In this document: piece by piece, positions 6,101 to 11,957 of the stretch
How the letters are laid out: every line of letters begins with the position of its first letter
How positions within the stretch are numbered: the first letter of the stretch is position 1
DNA from: Rickettsiaceae bacterium
Lineage (GTDB): Bacteria > Pseudomonadota > Alphaproteobacteria > Rickettsiales > Rickettsiaceae
Assembly (NCBI GenBank): GCA_021741085.1
Contig: JAIOYM010000033.1
Coordinates: 1 to 12,421 of the forward strand
Length of the DNA stretch: 12,421 nucleotides
Direction: 5' to 3'
The notes under the pieces: model-generated
What the model was told of the DNA's origin: nothing
Database searches by the model: none
The model's input: the letters and a program-made list of their open reading frames with translations, nothing else
Position numbers and translations under genes: made by a program

Positions 6101-6814
6101 ATGCTTTCAAAAGTTTTTAGTTTTTTACATAGCTATTTATTGCCCAATTGTTGTTTAATATGCAACGAAGCATTGCAAATTGACGGATGTTTTTGTAGCA
6201 AATGTTGGCCGACATTAGGATTTGTAGGGGAAGCGATATGCAAAATTTGCTGCAAGGAATTCACTATAGACATAGGTGATTTACATAATATCTGCGCTAA
6301 ATGCATGATAAAACCACCTATATATGACGAATCTAGAGCTTTGATGAAATTTACCCCGAATAGTCAAAAACTAATTCATCAGTTCAAATATTACAATTCG
6401 CCTTGGCTGGCAAAAGTTTTTGCAAAATTAATTATGGCTCGATATAACTCTTGGATAAAAAGCTTTGATGCAATAATAGCAATACCTATGCATAAGCTAA
6501 AAAGACTTATGCGTGGCTATAATCAAGCGCAGATATTGGCTAAAGAATTGGGTTGTATGAGTAATGTAACTCTTTTAAACAACGTTTTGACAAAAAAAAG
6601 AATCACTAAGTCTCAAACCACACTTAGTAAAAAAAAGCGCATGGAAAATTTAGAAAATAGCTTCGCTATAAATAATGTTGATTCTATTAAAGGAAAAAAT
6701 ATTTTATTAGTTGATGATGTTATTACCACTGGTAGTACAGCTAATTTATGCGCATCTTTATTGAAAGAGAATTCTGTAGGAAAAGTTGCAATAATTAGCG
6801 TGGTAATTACTTGA
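6101..6814 (+). CDS. comF: ComF family phosphoribosyltransferase-like protein
   Basis: Member of the ComF/amidophosphoribosyltransferase-like family, linked in transformable bacteria to DNA uptake into the cytoplasm. Its biochemical substrate is not established and a role here is inferred only from the family. The 237-residue product has an N-terminal cysteine-rich part (Cys 17, 18, 21, 30, 32, 35, then 47, 50, 51, 65, 68) that looks like zinc-binding knuckles. RGYNQAQILAK follows at 138-148, then the C-terminal PRPP-binding loop ILLVDDVITTGST at 201-213. Length and domain order are normal and no frameshift is seen. It is 46 bases after tRNA-Gln and may be co-transcribed with it. No strong ribosome site precedes the ATG. 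No other competence gene is in the window. Confidence 0.9.
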   Translation: MLSKVFSFLHSYLLPNCCLICNEALQIDGCFCSKCWPTLGFVGEAICKICCKEFTIDIGDLHNICAKCMIKPPIYDESRALMKFTPNSQKLIHQFKYYNSPWLAKVFAKLIMARYNSWIKSFDAIIAIPMHKLKRLMRGYNQAQILAKELGCMSNVTLLNNVLTKKRITKSQTTLSKKKRMENLENSFAINNVDSIKGKNILLVDDVITTGSTANLCASLLKENSVGKVAIISVVIT

Positions 6815-6828
6815 TCGTAAATGATAAA

Positions 6829-6857
6829 TTGACAAAATTCTAAAAAATATGTAAGGT
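6829..6857 (+). promoter_or_regulatory. Possible promoter of rbfA
   Basis: An exact TTGACA (6829-6834), a 17-base spacer and TAAGGT (6852-6857, poor -10) lie 64 bases before the rbfA start, in the 106-base spacer after comF. Confidence 0.4.
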
Positions 6858-6920
6858 AACATTTGTAATTAAAAAAAATACCCTAATAAAATTAGATGGG
6901 TTTGCACGCAGATTTAAAAG

Positions 6921-7292
6921 ATGCTTAGCGATAATAAAATTAAAACGGCTAAACGCCAGCAAATAGCAGAAGAAATCAAGAATGCTTTATCTGAGGTACT
7001 TCGTCTTAAAGCGCAAACTTTAGATATAAGGCTTGTGGACTCTTCTATTACGGTAACTAATGTAGAAATGTCTGGTGATTTAAGAGTTGCTTTTTGTTAT
7101 TTTGTACCTTCATTCGGTATGAATAAAAAAAACACAAAAGAAATAACCGCTGCTTTATCAGACAATGTAAAAAATATTAGGATGTTAATTACTAAAATCG
7201 TGAAGTTAAAATATTCTCCGGAAATTAGGTTAATATACGACGAGAGCTACGATAAAGCAGATTATATCAATAATATTTTAGAGGATTTGTAA
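6921..7292 (+). CDS. rbfA: 30S ribosome-binding factor RbfA
   Basis: Late assembly factor of the 30S subunit that binds near the 5' end of 16S rRNA and aids its maturation, especially in the cold. The 123-residue protein shows the KH-like RbfA pattern: KRQQIAEEIKNALSEVL at 11-27, the strand ITVTNVEMSGDLRVAFCYFV at about 43-62, and the end KLKYSPEIRLIYDESYDKADYI, with the family's P-E-x-R-x-x-x-D. Length is normal. In many bacteria rbfA follows infB and precedes truB; here neither is adjacent, so the gene has been separated from that cluster. No clear Shine-Dalgarno sequence precedes the ATG. A possible small ORF begins two bases after its stop. Confidence 0.92.
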   Translation: MLSDNKIKTAKRQQIAEEIKNALSEVLRLKAQTLDIRLVDSSITVTNVEMSGDLRVAFCYFVPSFGMNKKNTKEITAALSDNVKNIRMLITKIVKLKYSPEIRLIYDESYDKADYINNILEDL

Positions 7293-7293
7293 A

Positions 7294-7434
7294 CTGCGAA
7301 AAGAAGCCCAACAAAAAACAACCATCATTAATTTGATTGGTGTATATCTTGGCTTAACAGCAGGAAGCTTTATAGGGAGCTATCTAAAAATATTGAAGAA
7401 TATTGTTGGCAATAATGATAAAGTCGTGGTATAA
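7294..7434 (+). CDS. Possible 46-aa membrane peptide with CTG start
   Basis: Directly after rbfA the next frame is open for 47 codons from a CTG at 7294: basic start (RKEAQQK), then the hydrophobic stretch IINLIGVYLGLTAGSFIGSYL (about 10-30), then KILKNIVGNNDKVVV. GAGG at 7281-7284, inside the last rbfA codons, is 9 bases before the CTG, a reasonable ribosome site. There is no ATG, GTG or TTG near that position, so an ATG-based search misses it. The charged-hydrophobic-charged order looks protein-like and resembles a single-helix membrane peptide, but I recognise no family. Against it: the rare start codon, the short length, and a stop codon inside the probable tRNA-Trp promoter. It could also be the remnant of a longer gene. 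Confidence 0.35.
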   Translation: MRKEAQQKTTIINLIGVYLGLTAGSFIGSYLKILKNIVGNNDKVVV

Positions 7435-7435
7435 A
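7406..7435 (+). promoter_or_regulatory. Promoter of the tRNA-Trp-secE-nusG unit
   Basis: TTGGCA (7406-7411), an 18-base spacer and TATAAA (7430-7435), each one base from consensus, sit 45 bases before tRNA-Trp. A second AT-rich stretch (TATATT, 7446-7451) gives an alternative -10. Confidence 0.5.
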
Positions 7436-7479
7436 TATTACAGTGTATATTTTTTGTATTATTTTTTAAATATCAAATT

Positions 7480-7552
7480 AGGAGTATAGCTCAATTGGTA
7501 GAGCACCGGTCTCCAAAACCGGGGGTTGCGGGTTCAATTCCTGCTGCTCCTG
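7480..7552 (+). tRNA. tRNA-Trp (anticodon CCA), no encoded 3' CCA
   Basis: Acceptor AGGAGTA (7480-7486) pairs with TGCTCCT (7545-7551) with one G-T. D stem GCTC/GAGC, anticodon stem CCGGT/ACCGG perfect around the loop CTCCAAA (CCA at 7513-7515), T stem GCGGG/CCTGC with one G-T. Discriminator G at 7552 is followed by CGC, so the 3' CCA must be added after transcription, unlike the other two tRNAs here. The tRNA-Trp-secE-nusG order is common in bacteria. Confidence 0.95.
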
Positions 7553-7584
7553 CGCTAAATTCATTTTTAATACTTACAAATGTT

Positions 7585-7779
7585 ATGTTATTTTTTGGCA
7601 AAATAGATAAATTTTATAGAGAAGTCAAAGCCGAAGTGCAAAAAATTTCTTGGCCATCTAAACGTGAGTTGGTATCATCTGCTATACTTGTTGTGGTTTC
7701 AGTTTTGATAGTTAGTTTATGTTGCTTGTTTGTTGATTTTTGTTCACACAAAATTATACAATTTTTCTTGAAACTTTAA
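7585..7779 (+). CDS. secE: Protein translocase subunit SecE
   Basis: Small essential subunit of the SecYEG channel in the inner membrane. The product is 64 residues, the usual size of the single-helix SecE. It has an amphipathic cytoplasmic helix, FYREVKAEVQKISWPSKREL (10-29, with the invariant SWPS at 22-25), then one membrane helix at 31-52 and a short tail. The open frame continues upstream through tRNA-Trp, so a longer call would be wrong. I start at the ATG at 7585, which gives the family N-terminus; an ATG at 7580 is out of frame. There is no clear ribosome site. nusG follows after 21 bases, the usual pair. Confidence 0.93.
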   Translation: MLFFGKIDKFYREVKAEVQKISWPSKRELVSSAILVVVSVLIVSLCCLFVDFCSHKIIQFFLKL

Positions 7780-7800
7780 TTTAAATAATTGCCCCATATA

Positions 7801-8337
7801 ATGGATAAAAACTATAATTGGTATATAATACAGGTAGCCCCTGGCTCAGAAAAGCGAGTGAAAGAAACTATAATTGAGCAAGCTCGTAAAAAAGATATGT
7901 CTGATTGTTTCGAGCAAATATTAGTGCCTTCAATTGAAATGCCAGAAACAAAGAAAGGCAAAAAAGTTTTAGTTGAAAAGAAAACTATGCCGGGATATAT
8001 ATTTTTGCGCATGCTTATGAATGACGATTCTTGGCACCTTGTTAAATCTGCGCCAAAGGTTCTTAACTTTTTAGGGGATGGTAAAAACCCAACTATAGTT
8101 AGTGAACAAGAAATAAGAAAAACATTCAGCCAGCTGGAAGAAGCAGCGCAAACAGTCAGTCGCAATATTGAATTCATGCGTGGTGATAATGTTGAAATTA
8201 CAGAGGGTCCGTTTGCCTTTTTTGCTGGTACTATTGAGGATGTGGATGAGAAAAAGAATAAGCTCACGGTATTTGTAAAAATATTTGGTAGAGATACTTC
8301 TATAGAAGTTAGTTTCAATCAGGCGAAAAAGAAGTAA
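7801..8337 (+). CDS. nusG: Transcription termination/antitermination factor NusG
   Basis: Binds RNA polymerase and couples it to Rho and to the ribosome. The 178-residue product has the NGN domain (WYIIQVAPGSEKRV at 7-20, PGYIFLRM at 64-71, a helix ending FLGDGKNP at 90-97) and the C-terminal KOW domain (RGDNVEITEGPFAFFAGTIEDV, about 127-148). Length is normal. The frame also allows a TTG at 7789; I use the ATG at 7801 because it gives the usual N-terminus close before NWYI. It follows secE by 21 bases. A 327-base non-coding leader separates it from rplK, longer than in most bacteria. Confidence 0.95.
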   Translation: MDKNYNWYIIQVAPGSEKRVKETIIEQARKKDMSDCFEQILVPSIEMPETKKGKKVLVEKKTMPGYIFLRMLMNDDSWHLVKSAPKVLNFLGDGKNPTIVSEQEIRKTFSQLEEAAQTVSRNIEFMRGDNVEITEGPFAFFAGTIEDVDEKKNKLTVFVKIFGRDTSIEVSFNQAKKK

Positions 8338-8664
8338 TTCGAATTTTTGTATTTACAGGTTTTTTACTGGTTGTTGCAAAAAAAGCTTGAGATTTAAAAT
8401 GGTATGTATTAGCATATTATCAAAAAACCTATTGGATTTTTATTTTATTAGGTAAAATATCCAAATATTGGGAAGTTTTGTTGATTGTATCACTTTTTTT
8501 ATTCCAAAGATCTTCTAACGAATTTATATGTTCGAATGAAAAAATTGCATTTTTTTATGTACAAACCGGGTATGTAAAAAAATTTATGGTTTGTCGTGGT
8601 TATAGAGTTTTTTTTTTAATTACGACTATTTAGTTAATTTTACTTATATTTTGAAAATTTTTTT
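8338..8664 (+). other. Gene-free leader between nusG and rplK (327 bases)
   Basis: No ORF with coding character on either strand. The sequence is AT-rich with several T runs. The only clear structure is the pair of overlapping hairpins near its 3' end (8561-8626). I find no convincing -35/-10 pair, so rplK may be read from upstream or from a weak promoter. Autoregulation by L1, which binds the rplK leader in E. coli, is known for this operon; I cannot match its site by eye. Confidence 0.6.
8561..8626 (+). promoter_or_regulatory. Two overlapping, mutually exclusive hairpins in the rplK leader
   Basis: Hairpin 1: ACAAACC (8561-8567) with GGTTTGT (8588-8594), 20-base loop. Hairpin 2: GTCGTGGTTA (8593-8602) with TAATTACGAC (8617-8626), ten pairs including two G-T, loop of 14 rich in T. 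They share 8593-8594, so both cannot be complete at once. Hairpin 2 ends 38 bases before the rplK ATG. Confidence 0.4.
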
Positions 8665-9096
8665 ATGGCTAAAACTATTATAGCAGAGATTAAATTACAA
8701 ATACCTGCTGGTAAAGCTAATCCTTCGCCACCGATAGGTCCAGCATTGGGACAAAGAGGGTTAAACATCCCTATGTTTTGTAAAGAATTTAATGCTTCAA
8801 CTCAAGACATAGAGGCTGGTACTCCTATACCAGTTGTAATAACCGCTTACAGTGATAAAAGTTTTACATTTATTAAAAAGCTTCCTCCGGTTTCTTTTTA
8901 CATCAAAAAGGCTAGCAAGATTGAAAAAGGCTCTAGCTTAACTAAAAGAGGAGCTTTTGTTGGTAAAATAACAAAGAAACAATGTCAAGAGATAGCAAAC
9001 GTAAAAATGGTCGACATGAACACTGATGACCAAGCCTCTGCACTAGAAAGTGTTATAGGTAGCGCTAAATCTATGGGATTAGAAGTAGTAGAGTAG
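8665..9096 (+). CDS. rplK: 50S ribosomal protein L11
   Basis: Component of the GTPase-associated centre of the large subunit, next to the L10-L12 stalk; binds 23S rRNA helices 43-44. The 143-residue product is standard: the proline-containing N-terminal segment KANPSPPIGPALGQRGLNI (about 17-35), the CKEFNA helix, the linker with PPVSFYIKKA, and the C-terminal rRNA-binding part ending SAKSMGLEV. No Shine-Dalgarno-like sequence precedes the ATG, only AT-rich sequence, though the frame is intact and the start gives the normal N-terminus. rplA starts 27 bases after the stop. First gene of the L11-L1-L10-L12 block. Confidence 0.97.
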   Translation: MAKTIIAEIKLQIPAGKANPSPPIGPALGQRGLNIPMFCKEFNASTQDIEAGTPIPVVITAYSDKSFTFIKKLPPVSFYIKKASKIEKGSSLTKRGAFVGKITKKQCQEIANVKMVDMNTDDQASALESVIGSAKSMGLEVVE

Positions 9097-9123
9097 ATTA
9101 AGATTATTAAATTGTAGTTATTT

Positions 9124-9840
9124 ATGGTACCAAATTTGAAAACCAAACTTGTAGGTGGCAAAAACCTTCATATGGTTAGAGAAAGAATCAAACCTGCAGC
9201 AGATTATAAATTATCTGATGCTTTAGATTTTTTAATATCTAACTCCTTTACAAAGTTCAACCAAACTCTTGATATAGTTGTAAAATTAGGAGTTGACCCT
9301 AAACAGTCAGATCAAGTAGTGCGTGGCGTTACGGTTTTGCCGTCCGGAACTGGTAAGGTAACTAGAATAGCCGTTGTTTGTAAGGATGATAAAATTGCTA
9401 TTGCCAAAAATGCCGGTGCTGATATTGTGGGTTCTTCTGAGGTTATAGACAATATAAAGACTGGTAAGATCGATTTTGATGTTTGTATAACTTCTCCAGA
9501 TATGGTTCCATCCCTAGCTCAAGTAGCAAAAGTATTAGGACCTAAAGGTCTTATGCCAAGCGCTAAAACTGGAACAGTTACTAACGATTTGGAAGGTGCT
9601 ATTTCCCGAGCTAAAGCAGGTCAGGTTAGTTTTAGAATAGATAAAGCTGCTATACTTCACGCTGGTGTTGGGAAACTTTCATTTGGCGCTGAGAAGCTTA
9701 CAGCGAATGTTAAAGCATTTATGAATGAGGTGCTTAAAGCTAAACCCCAGAACTCTAAAGGAACTTATATAAAAAACGTGTACTTGAGCTCTACTATGGG
9801 TCCGGCTTTAAAAATAGCATTATCTGATCTAAATCTATAA
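9124..9840 (+). CDS. rplA: 50S ribosomal protein L1
   Basis: Forms the mobile L1 stalk that guides deacylated tRNA from the E site; in E. coli it also represses its own operon by binding the rplK leader. The product is 238 residues, normal for the family. Landmarks are KFNQTLDIVVKLGVDPK (about 43-60), VLPSGTGK (71-78), the KVLGPKGLMPSAKTGTV stretch (about 136-152) and the C-terminal YIKNVYLSSTMGPALKI. There is no visible ribosome site; the upstream 27 bases are AT-rich. It likely depends on the rplK transcript. rplJ starts 24 bases after its stop. Confidence 0.97.
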   Translation: MVPNLKTKLVGGKNLHMVRERIKPAADYKLSDALDFLISNSFTKFNQTLDIVVKLGVDPKQSDQVVRGVTVLPSGTGKVTRIAVVCKDDKIAIAKNAGADIVGSSEVIDNIKTGKIDFDVCITSPDMVPSLAQVAKVLGPKGLMPSAKTGTVTNDLEGAISRAKAGQVSFRIDKAAILHAGVGKLSFGAEKLTANVKAFMNEVLKAKPQNSKGTYIKNVYLSSTMGPALKIALSDLNL

Positions 9841-9864
9841 TTTTTAAAATTGGGAGAATTTAAA

Positions 9865-10380
9865 GTGCCAAATATTCAAAAAAAAGATATTGTGCAGCGT
9901 TTGCAAGATATCTACGATAACAATGATTATGTCATTTTTGCACATTATCATGGTCTTAATTCTAAGCAACTTAGGTCTTTAAGATCTAAATTAAAAGAAA
10001 GTAAGGCTAAATTTACTATAGTAAAAAATACTTTATCTAACATTGCAGCTAATAATGTGAACATAAAAGTTGATGAAGTTATGACTTCTGGACCTATGGC
10101 AATAGCTTATAGTGCTTCTGATCCAGTAAATTTGGCTAAAACCATGATAGACTTCGCCAAAGTTAACGAGAATTTAAAGTTAGTAGGTGGAGTTTTAGAT
10201 AAAGCAATTTTGAGTACTTCAGAAGTTGTAAAGCTTTCAGCGTTACCTTCTTTGGCTACTTTGAGAGCTTCTATTGTTGGTTTGTTACAAGCTCCTGCTT
10301 TGAATTTGGTGAGAACTCTTTCTGCTACACCGGGTTCATTAGTTAGAGTGATAAAAGCTAAAAGTGAAAAAGGTGAGTAG
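9865..10380 (+). CDS. rplJ: 50S ribosomal protein L10
   Basis: Base of the L12 stalk: its N-terminal domain binds 23S rRNA beside L11 and its C-terminal helix carries L12 dimers. The product is 171 residues. It has the N-terminal KKDIVQRLQDIYDNNDYVIFAHYHGLNSKQLRSLR, then AKFTIVKNTLSNIA, GPMAIAY, and a C-terminal helix from SLATLRASIVGLLQAP to LVRVIKAKSEKGE. The start is GTG at 9865, supported by GGGAGAA 8 bases before it (9852-9858). A TTG at 9850 is in frame but precedes that ribosome site, so I reject it. A 57-base spacer leads to rplL. Confidence 0.96.
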   Translation: MPNIQKKDIVQRLQDIYDNNDYVIFAHYHGLNSKQLRSLRSKLKESKAKFTIVKNTLSNIAANNVNIKVDEVMTSGPMAIAYSASDPVNLAKTMIDFAKVNENLKLVGGVLDKAILSTSEVVKLSALPSLATLRASIVGLLQAPALNLVRTLSATPGSLVRVIKAKSEKGE

Positions 10381-10437
10381 TAAAAAAACGACATATTAAA
10401 AAAACATTAATTAAATTAAAATATCAGGAGAATTTTT

Positions 10438-10827
10438 ATGGCTAAAGCTAATAGTATAGACAACATAGTTGACACTTTGTCAGGTTTAACCGTTTTGGAA
10501 GCTGCAGAATTGGTTAAAGTTTTAGAAGAAAAATGGGGCGTTTCTGCTGCAGCACCAGTAGCAGTAGCTGCCGCTTCAGCATCTGCAGCACCAGCAGCAG
10601 CTGTTGAAGAACAAACAGAATTTAATGTTATTTTAGCTAGTTTCGACGCGGCTAGCAAAATTAATATTATTAAAGAAGTGCGCGCTATAACTGGTCTTGG
10701 TTTAGCTGAAGCTAAAGCTTTAGTTGAAAGCACTCCTAAAGCATTAAAAGAAGCTGTTTCTAAAGCTGAAGCTGAATCTTTAAAAGCTAAATTCGAAGGC
10801 ATAGGCGCAAAAATCGAATTAAAATAA
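10438..10827 (+). CDS. rplL: 50S ribosomal protein L7/L12
   Basis: Flexible stalk protein that recruits and activates translational GTPases. The 129-residue product has the N-terminal dimerisation domain (1-35, ending EEKWGVS), a hinge of mostly Ala, Val, Ser and Pro (about 36-58), and the C-terminal domain (59-129) with EFNVIL, KINIIKEVRAITGLGLAEAKALVESTPKALK and GAKIELK, all typical. Start: AGGAG (10426-10430) lies 7 bases before the ATG, the strongest ribosome site in the block, as expected for the stalk protein made in excess. Normally rpoB follows; here 509 gene-free bases and tRNA-Met do. Confidence 0.97.
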   Translation: MAKANSIDNIVDTLSGLTVLEAAELVKVLEEKWGVSAAAPVAVAAASASAAPAAAVEEQTEFNVILASFDAASKINIIKEVRAITGLGLAEAKALVESTPKALKEAVSKAEAESLKAKFEGIGAKIELK

Positions 10828-10833
10828 CTTTGT

Positions 10834-10857
10834 AATTTAAGGCCCTGGTTTTAAATT
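10834..10857 (+). terminator. Possible terminator-like hairpin after rplL
   Basis: AATTTAAGGC, a 4-base loop, GTTTTAAATT: ten pairs with two G-T, 6 bases after the rplL stop. It is not followed by a clean T-run, so it may instead be a 3'-end stabilising or processing hairpin. Confidence 0.35.
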
Positions 10858-11147
10858 CAAGCTTTATTATATTTGCTTTTACCCTTGCTAGAATTTAAAG
10901 TTTGGGTGTTTGTAGGAAGTAGTAGATTGTTAATTTTATTTTTATTTTTATTAAAGTTATAATCTACAAAGCCTGCTATTTTGATGTTAAAATTTAGCCT
11001 TAACAATAGCGCTTGATAGATGCATAAATTCTTACATCTTATCCAGATACTTGTATTTAAGTAAAGTTTACATGAGTATTGTAAATTATTTTTGAGTATT
11101 ATTTGTTTTCAAGGTTGCTTAAATACTGAACTAAGCGATTTTTTCTA

Positions 11148-11198
11148 AACTAACACCATTTGTTACAACAAATATGTTGCTTGTGCTAGGAGTTAGTT
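11148..11198 (+). other. Nested inverted repeat (possible structured RNA or element)
   Basis: The outer stem AACTAAC-A-CC (11148-11157) pairs with GG-A-GTTAGTT (11189-11198), with one A-A mismatch. Inside is a near-perfect palindrome, ATTTGTT (11158-11164) with AACAAAT (11167-11173), directly stacked on the outer stem. It lies 138 bases before tRNA-Met. Function unknown. Confidence 0.4.
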
Positions 11199-11336
11199 AT
11201 TCAAATTTTTCTTTGTTTGAAGAAAAGATATTTGCTAGGTCTTGTTGTTAATAAATGTCTTATTCGTTATTTGTTTAGACTTTGTATTAGAAAAACAAAT
11301 CTTTTTGCACTAAGGAATATTAGATATTCTAATTAT

Positions 11337-11413
11337 GGCGAGGTAGCTCAGTTGGTTAGAGCAGCGGAATCATACTCCGCGGGTCGGGGGTTCGAGTCCC
11401 TCTCTCGCTACCA
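11337..11413 (+). tRNA. tRNA-Met, elongator type (anticodon CAT)
   Basis: Acceptor GGCGAGG (11337-11343) pairs with TCTCGCT (11403-11409), with two G-T pairs. D stem GCTC/GAGC, anticodon stem GCGGA/TCCGC with loop ATCATAC (CAT at 11371-11373), T stem GGGGG/CCCTC. Discriminator A at 11410, encoded CCA at 11411-11413. The paired acceptor end and the body match elongator tRNA-Met of alphaproteobacteria as I know it, rather than initiator or the lysidine-modified Ile tRNA. Confidence 0.93.
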
Positions 11414-11434
11414 AAAACAAATCCCCCTGTTTTT
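11413..11434 (+). terminator. Possible terminator after tRNA-Met
   Basis: AAAAACA (11413-11419) can pair with TGTTTTT (11428-11434) across an 8-base loop rich in C, followed by more T. The stem is almost all A-T, so it is weak, but the position right at the tRNA 3' end and the T-run fit. Confidence 0.35.
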
Positions 11435-11473
11435 TTATCAAGCCTAATCTTACCCTGAAATTTGAATAATCGA

Positions 11474-11505
11474 AAAACTAGTTTTGGTTTGTATTTATTT
11501 ATAAT
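11474..11505 (+). promoter_or_regulatory. Putative promoter and palindrome upstream of the DUF4440 gene
   Basis: A perfect TATAAT (11500-11505) stands 60 bases before the chosen start. No good -35 box is found at 17 bases; instead a 12-base perfect palindrome, AAAACTAGTTTT (11474-11485), covers that place, as would suit a promoter controlled by a bound regulator. The pairing of the two is an inference. Confidence 0.4.
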
Positions 11506-11564
11506 GAATTGCTCTTTTCTTTATTTAAGGATAGTTGTTAAAAAAATCATAGATGGAGAACAAA

Positions 11565-11957
11565 ATGAAAACATTGGACGAGAAAAAAATTCTTAAAGAG
11601 CTCAAATCAAGGGAACCAATCTTTCATCATCCTGAAAAGTTTGGAAAAGCAAAACAAGATATTGAAAACCAAATGTGTGATGAATTTTGGGAAATAGGTG
11701 CATCAGGTAATGTCTACACCAAACAAGATGTCATAGAAACTCTTCTTGATCGTTATCAGAGGCCTTATACCAGCGATATTTGGGAAGCAAAAGACTTTGC
11801 GCTTACCAAAATTGCACAGGATAATTATTTACTGTCTTACATTCTTATCCAAGACAAAACAAGACTGACGAGAAGATCAACGCTTTGGCGAAGGGTAAAT
11901 GGTGATTGGAAGATCCTCTATCACCAAGGAACAGTAATTGATGGAGCTCAAAAATGA
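11565..11957 (+). CDS. DUF4440 (NTF2-like/SnoaL-fold) protein
   Basis: A 130-residue protein of the DUF4440 group of NTF2-like folds, small cone-shaped domains that bind or turn over small molecules; this family has no fixed reaction. Seen here: an N-terminal helix (1-20), FWEIGASGNVYTKQDVIETL (41-60), where the Gly-x-Ser-Gly turn after an acidic helix is typical, and the closing strands RRSTLWRRVNGDWKILYHQGT (103-123), typical of the family. There is no signal peptide or membrane segment, so it is probably cytoplasmic. Start: an ATG at 11553 is in frame, but GGAG (11555-11558) is 6 bases before the ATG at 11565, so I prefer that. Its GC, about 37% by hand count, is close to the ribosomal genes, so composition gives no sign of transfer. 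A possible small ORF overlaps its stop codon (ATGA). Confidence 0.8.
   Translation: MKTLDEKKILKELKSREPIFHHPEKFGKAKQDIENQMCDEFWEIGASGNVYTKQDVIETLLDRYQRPYTSDIWEAKDFALTKIAQDNYLLSYILIQDKTRLTRRSTLWRRVNGDWKILYHQGTVIDGAQK

Larger units (their letters stand above)
10828..11336 (+). other. Gene-free region after rplL (509 bases) with several inverted repeats
   Basis: No ORF with coding character on the plus strand; only a 25-codon frame (11174-11251) without support. It contains inverted repeats at 10834-10857, 10922-10967 (GTAGATT/AATCTAC, 32-base loop), 10975-11010 (GCTATT+GTTAA/TTAAC+AATAGC, 5-base bulge) and 11148-11198. It stands where rpoB would be expected and may hold decayed sequence, an uncharacterised RNA or 3' UTR. 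I could not detect rpoB remnants by eye. Confidence 0.6.

Noticed and set aside
6896..6928. 10-codon frame MGLHADLKDA overlapping the rbfA start
   Set aside because: Too short, no ribosome site and no attenuator structure around it; likely chance.
7495..7584. N-terminal extension of secE
   Set aside because: These codons are tRNA-Trp sequence; the SecE family start is the ATG at 7585.
7812..8318. Long minus-strand frame opposite nusG
   Set aside because: Shadow of nusG; the protein is low-complexity Ser/Thr/Phe and matches no family. The same applies to 4621-5022, 10107-10394 and 10416-10802 opposite other genes.
11217..11447. 76-codon plus frame containing GEVAQLVRAAESYSAGRGFES
   Set aside because: It is the tRNA-Met gene read as protein, a familiar artefact, and starts with TTG without a ribosome site.
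11565..11957. Horizontal transfer of the DUF4440 gene judged by composition
   Set aside because: Hand-counted GC (about 37%) is close to the ribosomal protein genes, so composition does not support transfer; only context hints at it.
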